Of a DNA stretch of 64,000 nucleotides, positions 1 through 8,266 are shown piece by piece. Under the pieces are notes generated by a model that saw only the letters and a program-made list of their open reading frames with translations, searched no databases and was not told the DNA's origin. Position numbers and translations under genes: made by a program. The DNA is from Aliiroseovarius subalbicans (GTDB lineage: Bacteria > Pseudomonadota > Alphaproteobacteria > Rhodobacterales > Rhodobacteraceae): assembly GCF_022678625.1 (NCBI RefSeq), contig NZ_JALBYQ010000001.1, positions 62,001-126,000 on the forward strand. Reading direction: 5' to 3'. Every line of letters begins with the position of its first letter. Position 1 is the stretch's first letter.

Positions 1-555
1 CTGTTCGCCGCCGCCCGGGCGCTCGAATTCAACGACAGCGGGCATGGCCACGTCGATCACCTGGGTGAACATGTCGCGCGGAATGTTCAGCTGCGCGGGG
101 GCGGAATAGCGGTGCGCGTTCATGATGACGCGGTTCAGCACTTCGGGGATGCGCGACGCATCGCGGACCTCTTCCTGGTAACAGACGCAATCGGCAAACA
201 GGTTCATCTGTTCCATCTCCTGGAACCCGCCCTGGCCGATCGTCTTGTTTGCCGCCTGCGGCGTGACCAGAAGCAGCGGCGTGTGGTTCCAATACGCGGT
301 TTTCACGGCGGTGACGAAGTTGGTGATGCCGGGGCCGTTCTGGGCGATCATCATCGACATCTTGCCGGTGGCGCGGGTGTAGCCGTCGGCCATCATCCCG
401 CCCGAGCCTTCGTGCGCGCAATCCCAAAACGTGATGCCCGCCTGCGGGAACAGGTCGCTAATCGGCATGAAGGCCGAGCCGATGATGCCAAAGGCATGTT
501 CGATCCCGTGCATCTGGAGGGTTTTGACGAAGGCTTCTTCGGTGGTCATCTTCAT
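1..555 (-). CDS. xsc: Sulfoacetaldehyde acetyltransferase, N-terminal part (cut by window edge)
   Basis: ThDP enzyme that converts sulfoacetaldehyde plus phosphate to acetyl phosphate and sulfite, the desulfonation step of taurine breakdown in the cytosol. The first 185 residues are present. They begin MKMTTEEAFVKTLQMHG and carry the ThDP-family N-terminal (PYR) features AFGIIGSAF, the EGSGGMMADGY stretch (ThDP glutamate region) and IAQNGPGITNF, closely matching known Xsc. The start is the ATG at 555, preceded by AAGGAACCGCCCC. The C-terminal two thirds, and any following pta, lie beyond the left edge. A TauR-type operator lies 86-118 bases upstream of the start, so taurine induction is likely. 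Confidence 0.95.
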   Translation of the reverse strand, partial: MKMTTEEAFVKTLQMHGIEHAFGIIGSAFMPISDLFPQAGITFWDCAHEGSGGMMADGYTRATGKMSMMIAQNGPGITNFVTAVKTAYWNHTPLLLVTPQAANKTIGQGGFQEMEQMNLFADCVCYQEEVRDASRIPEVLNRVIMNAHRYSAPAQLNIPRDMFTQVIDVAMPAVVEFERPGGGEQ

Positions 556-640
556 GGGGCGGTTCCTTGTTGGCAGGCGTGATTGCGCCCCGAGTGGCGG
601 GCGCCTTGGGTCCAGTCTTATGGGGCAAGGCGGGGTGCCA

Positions 641-673
641 ATAGGGCCAGATGGTAGGCCAGTTTAAGTCCAG
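641..673 (-). promoter_or_regulatory. Candidate TauR operator upstream of xsc
   Basis: Read on the minus strand, CTGGACTTAA (673 to 664) is followed by CTGGCCCTAT (650 to 641), start-to-start 23 bases. The same pair with the same spacing lies upstream of tpa at 4829-4861. From memory, CTGGACYTAA direct repeats are the TauR target in Rhodobacter capsulatus. A third, weaker copy (CTGGACCCAA, 615 to 606) lies nearer xsc. The position fits an activator site above the xsc promoter. Confidence 0.75.
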
Positions 674-710
674 ACGTGGGGCGCGTTGCACCCGCCGCGC
701 GCGATGGGGA

Positions 711-752
711 GTTTAAACAGATTAAAGACCGGTCTCTGGGGTGGGTTTAAAC
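711..752. repeat. Array of three short palindromes between tauR and xsc
   Basis: GTTTAAAC occurs at 711-718 and again at 745-752, flanking the perfect palindrome AGACCGGTCT at 726-735. The layout is almost symmetrical about base 730. It could be a regulator site or part of the tauR 3' end. The GTTTAAAC box recurs upstream of the GST gene (27458-27510). Confidence 0.5.
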
Positions 753-774
753 TGTTTCAATAACTACGGCGCGG

Positions 775-2244
775 TCAGGCTGATCGCATCGCCCGAATTT
801 CATCCGAAATCAACCGAATTCCCGGTTCGATCCGTGCGGGCGTGATCGAGGAATAGGCCAGGCGATAGTGGTTTTGGTGCTGGTCCGGCTTGGCGAAAAA
901 CGGGGCGCCGGGTTCGATTAGAACCCCATGATCACGCAGGCGTTCGGCCAGACGCCCGGTGTCGACTTGCGCCGGGGCCTGCATCCAGAAAGACGATCCG
1001 CCGAAGCTTCCGGCGCCGGCAACACGCAGGCCGCAATCGGTGATCGCCTGGTCCATCACCCGGCGGCGTTCCTGATAGGCCGCGCCCATGCGTCGGATCA
1101 ACGCGTCGTAGTGCCCCAGCGACAGGAAATGCGCCACGGTGCGTTGGATCAGGCCGGGCGGGTGGCGCAGAACGGTCGAGCGCAGCGCGCGGGCCTCGCG
1201 AATAAAATGTTCAGATCCAACGAGATAACCAAGGCGTAGGCCGGGGAACAGCGACTTGGAGAAACTGCCGACATAGATCACGCGCCCTTCGCGATCCAGG
1301 CTTTTCAGGGCCGGGGATGGCGGGCCAAGAAACGACATTTCGAACTCGTAATCGTCCTCAACGATCAGCGCGTCCAGGTCGCGGGCACGCGCCAAAAGCG
1401 CCTGGCGCCGCTCCAGCGGCATGGTCGATGTGGTCGGGCATTGGTGGCTGGGCGTGGTAAAGATCACGTCGGTCTGATCGGGCAAGAGATCGGGTGGTAA
1501 ACCGTCCTGATCGACCGGGATCGCGGCGGTGTGGCACCGACTTTGGGTCAGGATATCGCGCAGGGTGTGGTAGCAGGGATCTTCGATCGCGGCGGTGCGC
1601 CTTTGCGTCAAAAGGACCTGCGCTGAAAGCCACAAAGCATTTTGTGCTCCAAGGGTTACAAGGATTTCTTCAGGTGCTGCATGAATGCCCCGACGGGGTA
1701 GAATATGGCGCGCGATGAAGGCAACAAGCTCGGGATCGTCGCGGTCGTAATAATCCTGCGTCATCGCCACGTGGTCCTTTTGACCCAGCGCTTTCAAGGC
1801 GCACAGGCGCCAGGAATTGTGGTCAAACAGCGCGGCGTCGGATTGGCCATAGGTGAACGGATAGCGATAGCTGCGCCAGTCCAGCGGCTTGTCCGGTGTC
1901 ACACCTTCGCTGAACCGGGCACCGATGGCGCGGTGCCAATCCACCTTGTCCTCGCGCCGCCGTGGCGGGTGGAAAGATGGGGGTTCCGGAGCGTTTTCAG
2001 AGACATAGAAACCGCTCCTTCCACGAGATGACAGGTAATCATTGGCCTGAAGCTCGGTATAGGCCAGGGTCACAGTGATCCGACTGACCCCCAGATGGCT
2101 GGCCAGCTTCCGGGTTGAGGGCAGCTTTTCCCCGCGGGGCAAACGACCCGACAGGATCGCCTCGGCGATCATCTGCTGGATCTGCGCCTGCAAAGTGCCC
2201 TGGGCGTCGGGGTCCAGGAAGAAGGTTTCAACGGGGGCGGCCAT
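775..2244 (-). CDS. tauR: TauR, MocR-type (GntR plus aminotransferase fold) regulator of taurine genes
   Basis: Transcriptional regulator of 489 residues. An N-terminal GntR winged helix (about 15-80, including the GEKLPSTRKLASHLGVSR helix-turn-helix) is followed by a class I aminotransferase-like domain. That domain keeps the PLP-binding lysine in GSFSKSLFPG and the aspartates in VEDDYEFE. MocR proteins use PLP or an amino compound as effector; TauR activates taurine genes. It lies between xsc and the tpa/tauABC locus. A direct repeat of the TauR motif starts 15 bases above its ATG, so autoregulation is likely. Assignment to TauR rests on family and context. Confidence 0.92.
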   Translation of the reverse strand: MAAPVETFFLDPDAQGTLQAQIQQMIAEAILSGRLPRGEKLPSTRKLASHLGVSRITVTLAYTELQANDYLSSRGRSGFYVSENAPEPPSFHPPRRREDKVDWHRAIGARFSEGVTPDKPLDWRSYRYPFTYGQSDAALFDHNSWRLCALKALGQKDHVAMTQDYYDRDDPELVAFIARHILPRRGIHAAPEEILVTLGAQNALWLSAQVLLTQRRTAAIEDPCYHTLRDILTQSRCHTAAIPVDQDGLPPDLLPDQTDVIFTTPSHQCPTTSTMPLERRQALLARARDLDALIVEDDYEFEMSFLGPPSPALKSLDREGRVIYVGSFSKSLFPGLRLGYLVGSEHFIREARALRSTVLRHPPGLIQRTVAHFLSLGHYDALIRRMGAAYQERRRVMDQAITDCGLRVAGAGSFGGSSFWMQAPAQVDTGRLAERLRDHGVLIEPGAPFFAKPDQHQNHYRLAYSSITPARIEPGIRLISDEIRAMRSA

Positions 2245-2258
2245 TGGATGACACTATC

Positions 2259-2290
2259 CTGGACTTATCGCCAGGGCAATCTGGACTGAT
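2259..2290 (+). promoter_or_regulatory. Candidate TauR operator upstream of tauR
   Basis: CTGGACTTAT (2259-2268) and CTGGACTGAT (2281-2290) form a direct repeat with 22-base start-to-start spacing, two helical turns. Relative to the regulated gene it points opposite to the sites above xsc and tpa. It begins 15 bases from the tauR ATG, where bound protein could block transcription. Negative autoregulation is the inference. Confidence 0.7.
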
Positions 2291-2323
2291 GGAGGCGTGA
2301 CTGGAAACAAGCCCGCCCGGCGT

Positions 2324-2614
2324 TTACCTGTTGGCGTCGATCCAGCGCGACATCATGCCGGCATCGCGAAAGCATTCATCGGGGATGGCGCGCCGTTTCG
2401 CCCGCGCGATGCGTTCGGCAAAGGCGACCTGGCGTGACGTGGCACCGGGCGCGCGCGCGGTGGACTTGGCTTTGTGCCGGTCGATCCATTCCGACAAACT
2501 GCGCCGGTCAGACGCTTGGTCGGGCGGGATTACCAGCTTCAACCGCGCCGCGATGGCGCGGGCATAATCCACCTGTTTCGGGGTCGGGGGCAGTTGGTAC
2601 TGGGCGGCAAGCAT
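2324..2614 (-). CDS. Small protein with tandem-duplicated helical motif, SOS-box controlled
   Basis: A 96-residue basic protein of no family I recognise. It is an internal duplication. Residues 11-45 and 59-93 share the pattern T-x-(K/R)-Q-V-x-(Y/F)-A-x-x-I-A, a basic stretch, I-P, and a final S-x-W-I-D. The start ATG at 2614 has GAAGGAG six bases ahead. A consensus alphaproteobacterial LexA box (GAAC-N7-GAAC) lies at 2640-2654, so the gene is probably switched on by DNA damage. The basic repeats could bind nucleic acid or a repair partner, but this is speculation. It is an insertion relative to a plain tauR-tpa neighbourhood. Confidence 0.8.
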   Translation of the reverse strand: MLAAQYQLPPTPKQVDYARAIAARLKLVIPPDQASDRRSLSEWIDRHKAKSTARAPGATSRQVAFAERIARAKRRAIPDECFRDAGMMSRWIDANR

Positions 2615-2639
2615 GGTGTTCTCCTTCGATCAGGAATGA

Positions 2640-2654
2640 GAACAAATATAGAAC
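2640..2654 (-). promoter_or_regulatory. LexA (SOS) box
   Basis: GAAC, seven bases (AAATATA), GAAC; on the minus strand GTTC-N7-GTTC, the alphaproteobacterial LexA consensus. It is centred 33 bases above the ATG of the 96-residue gene and inside an AT-rich promoter stretch, where LexA would block transcription. Confidence 0.78.
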
Positions 2655-2696
2655 ATTCACTTTGTTTGTCGAGTCCCCGCCGGTCACGACATCGTG

Positions 2697-3278
2697 TCAG
2701 CCCCGGGGACGCTCCAGCTGAAAGGTCAGGTTTGCCTTCACCGCGGGCCATTCGTGCGGCAAGATGGAGTAGACTGCGGTGTCGCGCATCGTGCCGTTGG
2801 CCATGACCATGTGGTTGCGCAGGATGCCATCCAGTTTCGCCCCCAGCCGTTCGATCGCGCGACGCGATTGCAGGTTGATGAAATGGGTGCGGAACTCGAC
2901 CGCGATGCAGTCCAGCGCCTCAAACGCATGGGTCAGCATCATCAGCTTGACCTCGGTGTTCATCGGGCCGCGCTGAACGGATTTGCGATACCAGGTTGAC
3001 CCGATCTCGACCCGCCGCTGACCTGCGTCAATGTTCATGTAAGTGGTCATGCCGACCGCTTTTCCGCCCCGATCAAGGATCGCAAAGGGCAGCATGTCGG
3101 GCAGGGCATTGCGCCGGTCGATCTCACCGGTGATGCCGTCGGGCGGCGGGATCATTGTGTACCACAGCCGGTGCAGGTCGCCGTCGGCGGTGGCCTCTTG
3201 CAAGTCGGCGCAATGGTCCTGCGTCAGGGGGGCGAGGGTGGCGTGCTGGCCGGTGAGGGTCACGGGGACGGGCCACAT
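2697..3278 (-). CDS. GNAT family N-acetyltransferase (RimJ/RimL type)
   Basis: A 193-residue acetyltransferase of the RimJ/RimL branch, which transfers acetyl from acetyl-CoA to an amine of a protein terminus or small molecule. The recognisable core is VGMTTYMNID, then EIGSTWYRKSVQRGPMNTEVKLMML (acetyl-CoA pyrophosphate region) and FRTHFINLQSRRAIERLGAK near the C terminus. The start is the ATG at 3278. It lies between the SOS-box gene and the tpa terminator, so it probably has its own promoter. The substrate is unknown and a link to taurine is not shown. Confidence 0.85.
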   Translation of the reverse strand: MWPVPVTLTGQHATLAPLTQDHCADLQEATADGDLHRLWYTMIPPPDGITGEIDRRNALPDMLPFAILDRGGKAVGMTTYMNIDAGQRRVEIGSTWYRKSVQRGPMNTEVKLMMLTHAFEALDCIAVEFRTHFINLQSRRAIERLGAKLDGILRNHMVMANGTMRDTAVYSILPHEWPAVKANLTFQLERPRG

Positions 3279-3293
3279 GGCGTGTCCTTTCGG

Positions 3294-3327
3294 GAAAGAA
3301 AAAGGTGGCCCTGATCCGGGCCACCTT
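3294..3327 (-). terminator. Rho-independent terminator of tpa
   Basis: A perfect 10-base stem (AAGGTGGCCC at 3302-3311 with GGGCCACCTT at 3318-3327) has a 6-base loop. On the minus strand it is followed by a T-rich run. It lies 26 bases beyond the tpa stop. Confidence 0.88.
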
Positions 3328-3352
3328 GTCGTGTTTCAGCGAACGGGAGGGG

Positions 3353-4741
3353 TCAGCCGAAAACCTTGCTCAGTGCCTTGTCAACGGCTTCGCAAATCTC
3401 GTCGATGTCATCGGCGGTTGAGATCAGCGCGGGGCTGAAGCACAGCGTGTTGTTGAAGCCGGGGACCGAGCGGTTGGTGGCGCCGATGATGACACCCTGA
3501 GCGCCGCAATCGCCAACAACCTGGCCGACCTGCGCTTCGCTGACTGGTTCCTTGGTGGCGCGATCACTGACCAGCTCGGCGCCAATGAACAGCCCCTTGC
3601 CGCGCACGTCGCCGATGACTTTGTGTTTCTCCATAAGACCTTGCAGGTTGGACTTCATCCGGTCGCCCATCGCAGTGGTGTTGGCCAACAGGTCCTCGTC
3701 CTCGATGATGCGGATGTTTTCCAGCGCCGCCGCCGGGCCTGCGGTGCAGCCCCCGAAGGTCGAGATGTCGCGGAAGTAGTTCAGCGGATCGCTGGCGTCG
3801 TCCTTGAACATGTCGAACACGCGCTCGGACGTCACGCAGCAGGCAATCGCGGCATAGCCCGAGGCCACGCCCTTCGCCATGGTGACGAAGTCAGGCTCGA
3901 TGCCATAGTGCTGGTAGCCGAACCATTCGGTGCCGGTGCGCCCCACACCGCAGACGACCTCGTCGATGTGCAACAGGATGTCGTATTTGCGGCAGATCTC
4001 CTGCACCCGCGGCCAGTAGCCGTTGGGTGCTTCGATCACGCCGCCGCCTGCGGTCACCGGCTCCAGGCACAGCGCGCCGACCGTTTCGGGCCCCTCGCGC
4101 AGGATCACCTCTTCGATCAGGTTGGCCGCGTATTCGCCGTAGCTTTCGGCGCTTTCGTCCCAACCCTGCTGGGCGCGGTATTCCATGCAGTGCGGCACAC
4201 GCACGAAGTCCGGCACGAAGGGGCCGTATTGCATGTTGCGTTCATCCTGGCCGCCCGCCGACATCGCGGCGATGGAGGATCCGTGGTAGTCGCGGTCGCG
4301 ATACAGGATCTTGGATTTCTTGCCGCCATACAGTTTGTGCGAGATCTGGCGCACCATCTTGAAGGCCTTTTCATTGGCCTCGGTTCCGGAATTGGTCTGA
4401 TAGACGCGGGTCATGCCCGGCATCTTGGAAATCAGCTTTTCGGCGAACAGCGCACCCGGGATCGACCCGGCGGAGCCTGCGAAATAGTTCAGTTTGATCA
4501 GCTGGTCGCGCACCGCATTGGCGATGCTTTCGCGGCCATAGCCGACGTTCACAGTCCAGACACCGCCGGACACGGCGTCCAGGTATTCCTTGCCGTTCTG
4601 GTCCCACACGCGCATGCCCTTGCCTTCGACAATCACGCGCGGGTCCGAAGTTTCGAACGGCTTGTGTTGCGTCAAGTGGTGCCAAACGTGGGCTTTGTCG
4701 GCTTCAACAACATGGCTTAGATCGTTCGGGCTGCCGTCCAT
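3353..4741 (-). CDS. tpa: Taurine:pyruvate aminotransferase
   Basis: A 462-residue class III PLP aminotransferase that moves the amino group of taurine to pyruvate, giving sulfoacetaldehyde (substrate of Xsc) and L-alanine. It shows the family landmarks TNSGTEANEKAFKMVR, the YHGSS PLP-phosphate region, the LLHIDEVVCGVGRTGTEWFG PLP-ring aspartate motif and TMAKGVASGYAAI with the Schiff-base lysine. The C terminus carries the substrate-carboxylate/sulfonate region. It starts at the ATG at 4741 (GGAGACCCCC ahead) and is divergent from tauABC. The TauR operator at 4829-4861 sits upstream. Length and context fit Tpa well. Confidence 0.95.
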   Translation of the reverse strand: MDGSPNDLSHVVEADKAHVWHHLTQHKPFETSDPRVIVEGKGMRVWDQNGKEYLDAVSGGVWTVNVGYGRESIANAVRDQLIKLNYFAGSAGSIPGALFAEKLISKMPGMTRVYQTNSGTEANEKAFKMVRQISHKLYGGKKSKILYRDRDYHGSSIAAMSAGGQDERNMQYGPFVPDFVRVPHCMEYRAQQGWDESAESYGEYAANLIEEVILREGPETVGALCLEPVTAGGGVIEAPNGYWPRVQEICRKYDILLHIDEVVCGVGRTGTEWFGYQHYGIEPDFVTMAKGVASGYAAIACCVTSERVFDMFKDDASDPLNYFRDISTFGGCTAGPAAALENIRIIEDEDLLANTTAMGDRMKSNLQGLMEKHKVIGDVRGKGLFIGAELVSDRATKEPVSEAQVGQVVGDCGAQGVIIGATNRSVPGFNNTLCFSPALISTADDIDEICEAVDKALSKVFG

Positions 4742-5105
4742 GGGGGTCTCCGATCATGGTGAGGGTGCGGGTCGCGTAGAGAAACCCAGTTTATGATCAT
4801 ATTAAGACACGGAATCGGGGCATTGGCGATAGGGCCAGTTCTGTTTCTTGATTGAGTCCAGTCGGCGGATATTTACGCGCGGCGTTTTTCATCCTGTTTT
4901 GTTCAAGTAACTGACAAATAAAGAAGGTTTCTGGGTGGAGTCGAGAAAGAACAAGGGGGAAGCAGCATTTTCTCTACCGGGGTCAGGCAGAAAATCGTTG
5001 ATCCGTTGACGCTTTGCCATACGCTTTCCCTCAGTGACCGGGCAAATCCGGCAAACGCGAACCCGGGTCAAACCGGGGTCTTGAGACTTCAACAGGGAGA
5101 AACGC
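4742..5105. promoter_or_regulatory. Divergent tpa / tauABC control region (364 bases)
   Basis: The only convincing sites are on the tpa side: the TauR operator pair (4829-4861) and a TATGAT -10-like box on the minus strand (4801 to 4796) without a good -35, as expected of an activated promoter. The tauA side has a strong Shine-Dalgarno (AGGGAGAAACGC before 5106) but no consensus promoter I would defend. A minus-strand reading frame starting at 5020 (44 residues) has weak support and is not called. Confidence 0.6.
4829..4861 (-). promoter_or_regulatory. Candidate TauR operator upstream of tpa
   Basis: On the minus strand CTGGACTCAA (4861 to 4852) and CTGGCCCTAT (4838 to 4829) form a direct repeat 23 bases apart. 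The second half-site and the spacing are identical to those above xsc (641-673). Confidence 0.78.
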
Positions 5106-6095
5106 ATGAAACTGAAATCCAAACTTCTGGGTGCTGCAGCGCTCGCACTTCTGGGCAATGCTGCCGCGGCCGAGGACATCACCGTGGCCTATTTCCTGGA
5201 ATGGCCGATGCCGTTCCAATATGCCAAGGTCAAAGGCATGTATGACGAAGCCCTGGGCGGGACCGTCACCTGGCGCGCCTTCGGGTCGGGCACGGAAATG
5301 TCGGCGGCGATGGCGTCGGGCGACGTGCACCTTTCGGTCAGCCAGGGCGTTCCGCCCTTCGTGGTGGCCGTGTCTGGTGGGCAGGACCTGCAGATCGTCG
5401 ACGTGGCGGTCAGCTATTCCGAAAACGACAACTGCGTCGTGGCCGAAGCGCTTGAGATCGACAAGGACAGCGCAGGCGACCTGGCCGGCAAGAAAGTGGC
5501 CGTGCCGCTGGGTACCGCTGCGCATTATGGTTTCCTGAGCCAGATGAACCACTTTGGCGTGGACATCGGCGGGCTGGACATCGTCAACATGAACCCGCCG
5601 GAAGGCGCGGCTGCGCTGGCGCAGGGTGCGGTTGACATGGCCTGTGGCTGGGGTGGTTCGCTGCGCCGGATGAAGGAACACGGCAATGTGCTTCTGACCG
5701 GGGCCGAGAAGGAAGAGCTGGGCATCCTGGTGTTCGACGCCACCACCGCGTCGGCCTCTTATGTCGCCGAGAACTCGGAAACCGTGGCCAAGTTCCTGGC
5801 CGTGACCGCCAAGGCAAACGCGATGTGGGCCGATGCGGCCAACCGCGATGAAATGCTGCCGGTGATCGCACAGGATGCGGGCATGGACATGGAGGCCACT
5901 GCCGCCACGATTGACACCTTCGCCTTCCCGACGGTGGAAGAGCAGCTGGGCGGAGCCTGGTTGGGTGGCACGGCGCAGAGCTTCATGAAGGGCGTCGCGG
6001 ACGTCTTTGTTGGCGCAGGCTCGATCGACTCGGCGCTGGACAGCTATGACGCTGCGGTCAACACCGGCCCGCTTGAGGCCGCTGGCAGCATGTAA
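5106..6095 (+). CDS. tauA: Taurine ABC transporter, periplasmic binding protein
   Basis: A 329-residue solute-binding protein of the TauA/SsuA/NMT1 fold that presents taurine to TauBC. The signal peptide is residues 1-22 (KSKLLGAAALALLGNAAAA, cleaved before EDITVAYF). The FLEWPMPFQYAK opening and the VKVAVPLGT-like AGKKVAVPLGTAAHYGF stretch are typical. The start ATG at 5106 has AGGGAG seven bases ahead. It is the first gene of tauABC, 86 bases before tauB. Divergent from tpa, it should be taurine-induced. Confidence 0.93.
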   Translation: MKLKSKLLGAAALALLGNAAAAEDITVAYFLEWPMPFQYAKVKGMYDEALGGTVTWRAFGSGTEMSAAMASGDVHLSVSQGVPPFVVAVSGGQDLQIVDVAVSYSENDNCVVAEALEIDKDSAGDLAGKKVAVPLGTAAHYGFLSQMNHFGVDIGGLDIVNMNPPEGAAALAQGAVDMACGWGGSLRRMKEHGNVLLTGAEKEELGILVFDATTASASYVAENSETVAKFLAVTAKANAMWADAANRDEMLPVIAQDAGMDMEATAATIDTFAFPTVEEQLGGAWLGGTAQSFMKGVADVFVGAGSIDSALDSYDAAVNTGPLEAAGSM

Positions 6096-6181
6096 GCTGC
6101 GCGACCAAGACATGTCCGGCGGCGGATCCCTGCCGCCGGGCCCCCACGCCCCGTTTCCTCAAATTACGAAAGGAGAGCCCG

Positions 6182-6988
6182 ATGAGCGGGATTTCCATCC
6201 AAGGCATCTCGATGCGCTTCGACCTTCCGAATGGTGGGCATGTGCAGGCGCTGGAAGACGTATCGCTTGACCTGAAAGAAGGCGAGCTGATGAGCGTGCT
6301 GGGCCCGTCGGGCTGCGGCAAGACCACGCTTTTGAACATCGTTGCGGGCTTTCTGGCCCCCACTGGCGGGCAGATCGAGCTGAACGGCCACCTGGTGACC
6401 GGCCCCGACGCCGAACGCGGCATGGTGTTTCAGCAAGGCGCCCTGTTCGAATGGATGAGCGTGCGCGAGAACGTCAGCTTCGGCCCGCGGATGCGCGGCC
6501 AGAAAGAGGCCCAGTGGGCCGAACATGTCGACCATTTGCTGGATGTGACCGGCCTGGGCGATTTCAAGGAAAAGAGCGTTTACGAATTGTCCGGCGGGAT
6601 GCAACAGCGTGTGGCCCTGGCCCGCTGTCTGGCCAACGACCCCGACGTCATCTTGATGGACGAACCGCTGGGCGCGCTTGACGCGCTGACGCGCGAAAAG
6701 ATGCAAGGCCTGGTGCTGAAGCTGTGGAAAGAGACCGGCAAGACGATCATCCTGATCACCCACTCGGTCGAAGAGGCACTGCTGCTGGGCGAACGCCTGT
6801 TGGTGATGGCGCCGCGCCCCGGCCGCATCCACAAGGAATACAACTTGCCATTTGCTGACATGGGCGTCGACATGGACTTGCGGGACGTGAAAAAAGACCC
6901 CGACTTCGGTGAGAAACGCGAAGAGATCCTGTCGATGATCTGGGACATGGAAGAGGAAATCATGGGCCGCTCGGAGGACGCAGCATGA
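6182..6988 (+). CDS. tauB: Taurine ABC transporter, ATP-binding protein
   Basis: A 268-residue nitrate/sulfonate/taurine-type ABC ATPase that powers TauC in the inner membrane. It has Walker A GPSGCGKTT, Q-loop VFQQGALFEW, signature LSGGMQQRVALARCL, Walker B VILMDEPLGALD and the switch histidine in LITHSVEEA. The start ATG at 6182 follows AAAGGAGAGCCCG. The stop overlaps the tauC start (ATGA at 6985-6988), so the two are translationally coupled. Confidence 0.95.
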   Translation: MSGISIQGISMRFDLPNGGHVQALEDVSLDLKEGELMSVLGPSGCGKTTLLNIVAGFLAPTGGQIELNGHLVTGPDAERGMVFQQGALFEWMSVRENVSFGPRMRGQKEAQWAEHVDHLLDVTGLGDFKEKSVYELSGGMQQRVALARCLANDPDVILMDEPLGALDALTREKMQGLVLKLWKETGKTIILITHSVEEALLLGERLLVMAPRPGRIHKEYNLPFADMGVDMDLRDVKKDPDFGEKREEILSMIWDMEEEIMGRSEDAA

Positions 6989-8247
6989 TTATCCTTCTGA
7001 TTTACATTGCGATTTTTGTGGTCGCCTATTTCGTGGTCAAGGCTGTGGCGGCCAAAATGACCGCGCGCCACGATTTCACCTCGTTGAAAACGGTGACCTT
7101 CGGCGATGAAACCGCCGTGCGCGCCAATCGGGCGGCGTCGATCATCTCGGTTCTCACGATCTTTCTGATCTGGGGCGCTTTCACCGGCTCCAGCATCGTG
7201 CCGGTCCACGCGCCGGGACCGTTTGAGGGCGAAACCTCGTTCACCTATACGGTGTCGGATGGGTCGCAATCGGATGATGCAACGGTGTTCGTTTCGGTGC
7301 AGCGTCCGGGGGTCGAGGTAGACCTTGCCGAGATCGCGCCGGGCGACGGGTTTGCCAAGGACGACCGGGCCGAGATTGGCACCTGGCGCTCGGGCTTGAT
7401 CCGTGTCGACAAGAACGACGATTTGGGTCGTGATGCCGGGATGGCTGTCATTGCCGTCGATGGCCAGCCGATTGCGCCGGGGGAAAGCGTGCGCGTTGGT
7501 GATGGCACGGTGACGATGACCACCAAGGGCACGCTGTCCTTCGCCCCCGCAAAGGGCTGGCAGATGGAGCCGATCTGGCTGCCTTCGCCCGAAGCGGTGG
7601 TGAAACGCACCATCGACATTGCCAAGAATGGGTATCAGAACTTCACCTTGTGGGAGCATCTGGGCTGGTCGCTGATCCGCGTGATCGCGGGATTCATCTT
7701 TGGCGCGCTGATCGGCATCCCGCTGGGCTATGCGATGGGGCTGAGCGACTGGTTCCGTGGCTGGTTCGACCCGATTGTCGAGTTCATGCGCCCGGTGCCA
7801 CCGCTCGCGCTGATCCCGCTGATCATCATTTGGTTCGGCATCGGCGAGACCGGCAAGATCATCCTGCTGTTCCTGGCCGCGCTTTGGATCATGACGATCG
7901 CCGCGCGGGCCGGGGTGAGCGGCGTGAACATCACCAAGGTGCACGCGGCCTATTCGCTGGGCGCGTCCAAACGCCAGTTGATGATGCACGTGATCGTGCC
8001 CAACTCGCTGCCCGAGATCTTCACCGGCGCACGGGTTGCGATGGGCGTGTGCTGGGGCACGGTTGTGGCCGCCGAACTTGTGGCTGCGGAAAAGGGCGCG
8101 GGCATGATGATCATGGTCGCCGCGCGGTTCCAGCTGACCGATATCGTGATCATGGGCATCATCCTGATCGGGGTGATCGGCTATGGCATCGACATTCTGA
8201 TGCGCAAGGCTGAGAAAATTCTCGTGCCGTGGAAAGGCAAGCACTGA
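6985..8247 (+). CDS. tauC: Taurine ABC transporter permease with N-terminal periplasmic insert
   Basis: A 420-residue inner-membrane permease. The C-terminal 200 residues are the usual binding-protein-dependent transport domain, with the coupling motif YSLGASKRQLMMHVIVPNSLPEIFTG. Unlike short TauC proteins (about 275 residues), it has an N-terminal membrane helix (1-21) and a second at about 46-64. Between the second helix and the core permease (about 65-195) is a soluble stretch containing FTYTVSDGSQSDDATVFVSV, which resembles a cadherin/Ig-like strand repeat. The insert should lie in the periplasm and may touch TauA or the cell wall. The ATG overlaps the tauB stop. Confidence 0.92.
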   Translation: MIILLIYIAIFVVAYFVVKAVAAKMTARHDFTSLKTVTFGDETAVRANRAASIISVLTIFLIWGAFTGSSIVPVHAPGPFEGETSFTYTVSDGSQSDDATVFVSVQRPGVEVDLAEIAPGDGFAKDDRAEIGTWRSGLIRVDKNDDLGRDAGMAVIAVDGQPIAPGESVRVGDGTVTMTTKGTLSFAPAKGWQMEPIWLPSPEAVVKRTIDIAKNGYQNFTLWEHLGWSLIRVIAGFIFGALIGIPLGYAMGLSDWFRGWFDPIVEFMRPVPPLALIPLIIIWFGIGETGKIILLFLAALWIMTIAARAGVSGVNITKVHAAYSLGASKRQLMMHVIVPNSLPEIFTGARVAMGVCWGTVVAAELVAAEKGAGMMIMVAARFQLTDIVIMGIILIGVIGYGIDILMRKAEKILVPWKGKH

Positions 8248-8266
8248 TCTTACGCCAAGAGACTTG

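Noticed and set aside
4889-5020. A possible 44-residue minus-strand gene in the tpa/tauA gap
   Set aside because: It has a plausible GAGGGA ahead of the ATG, but no recognisable features and lies in a control region; too little support.
6580-8244. A 554-residue minus-strand frame across tauB and tauC
   Set aside because: His/Asp/Arg-rich translation without domains, opposite well-identified transporter genes.
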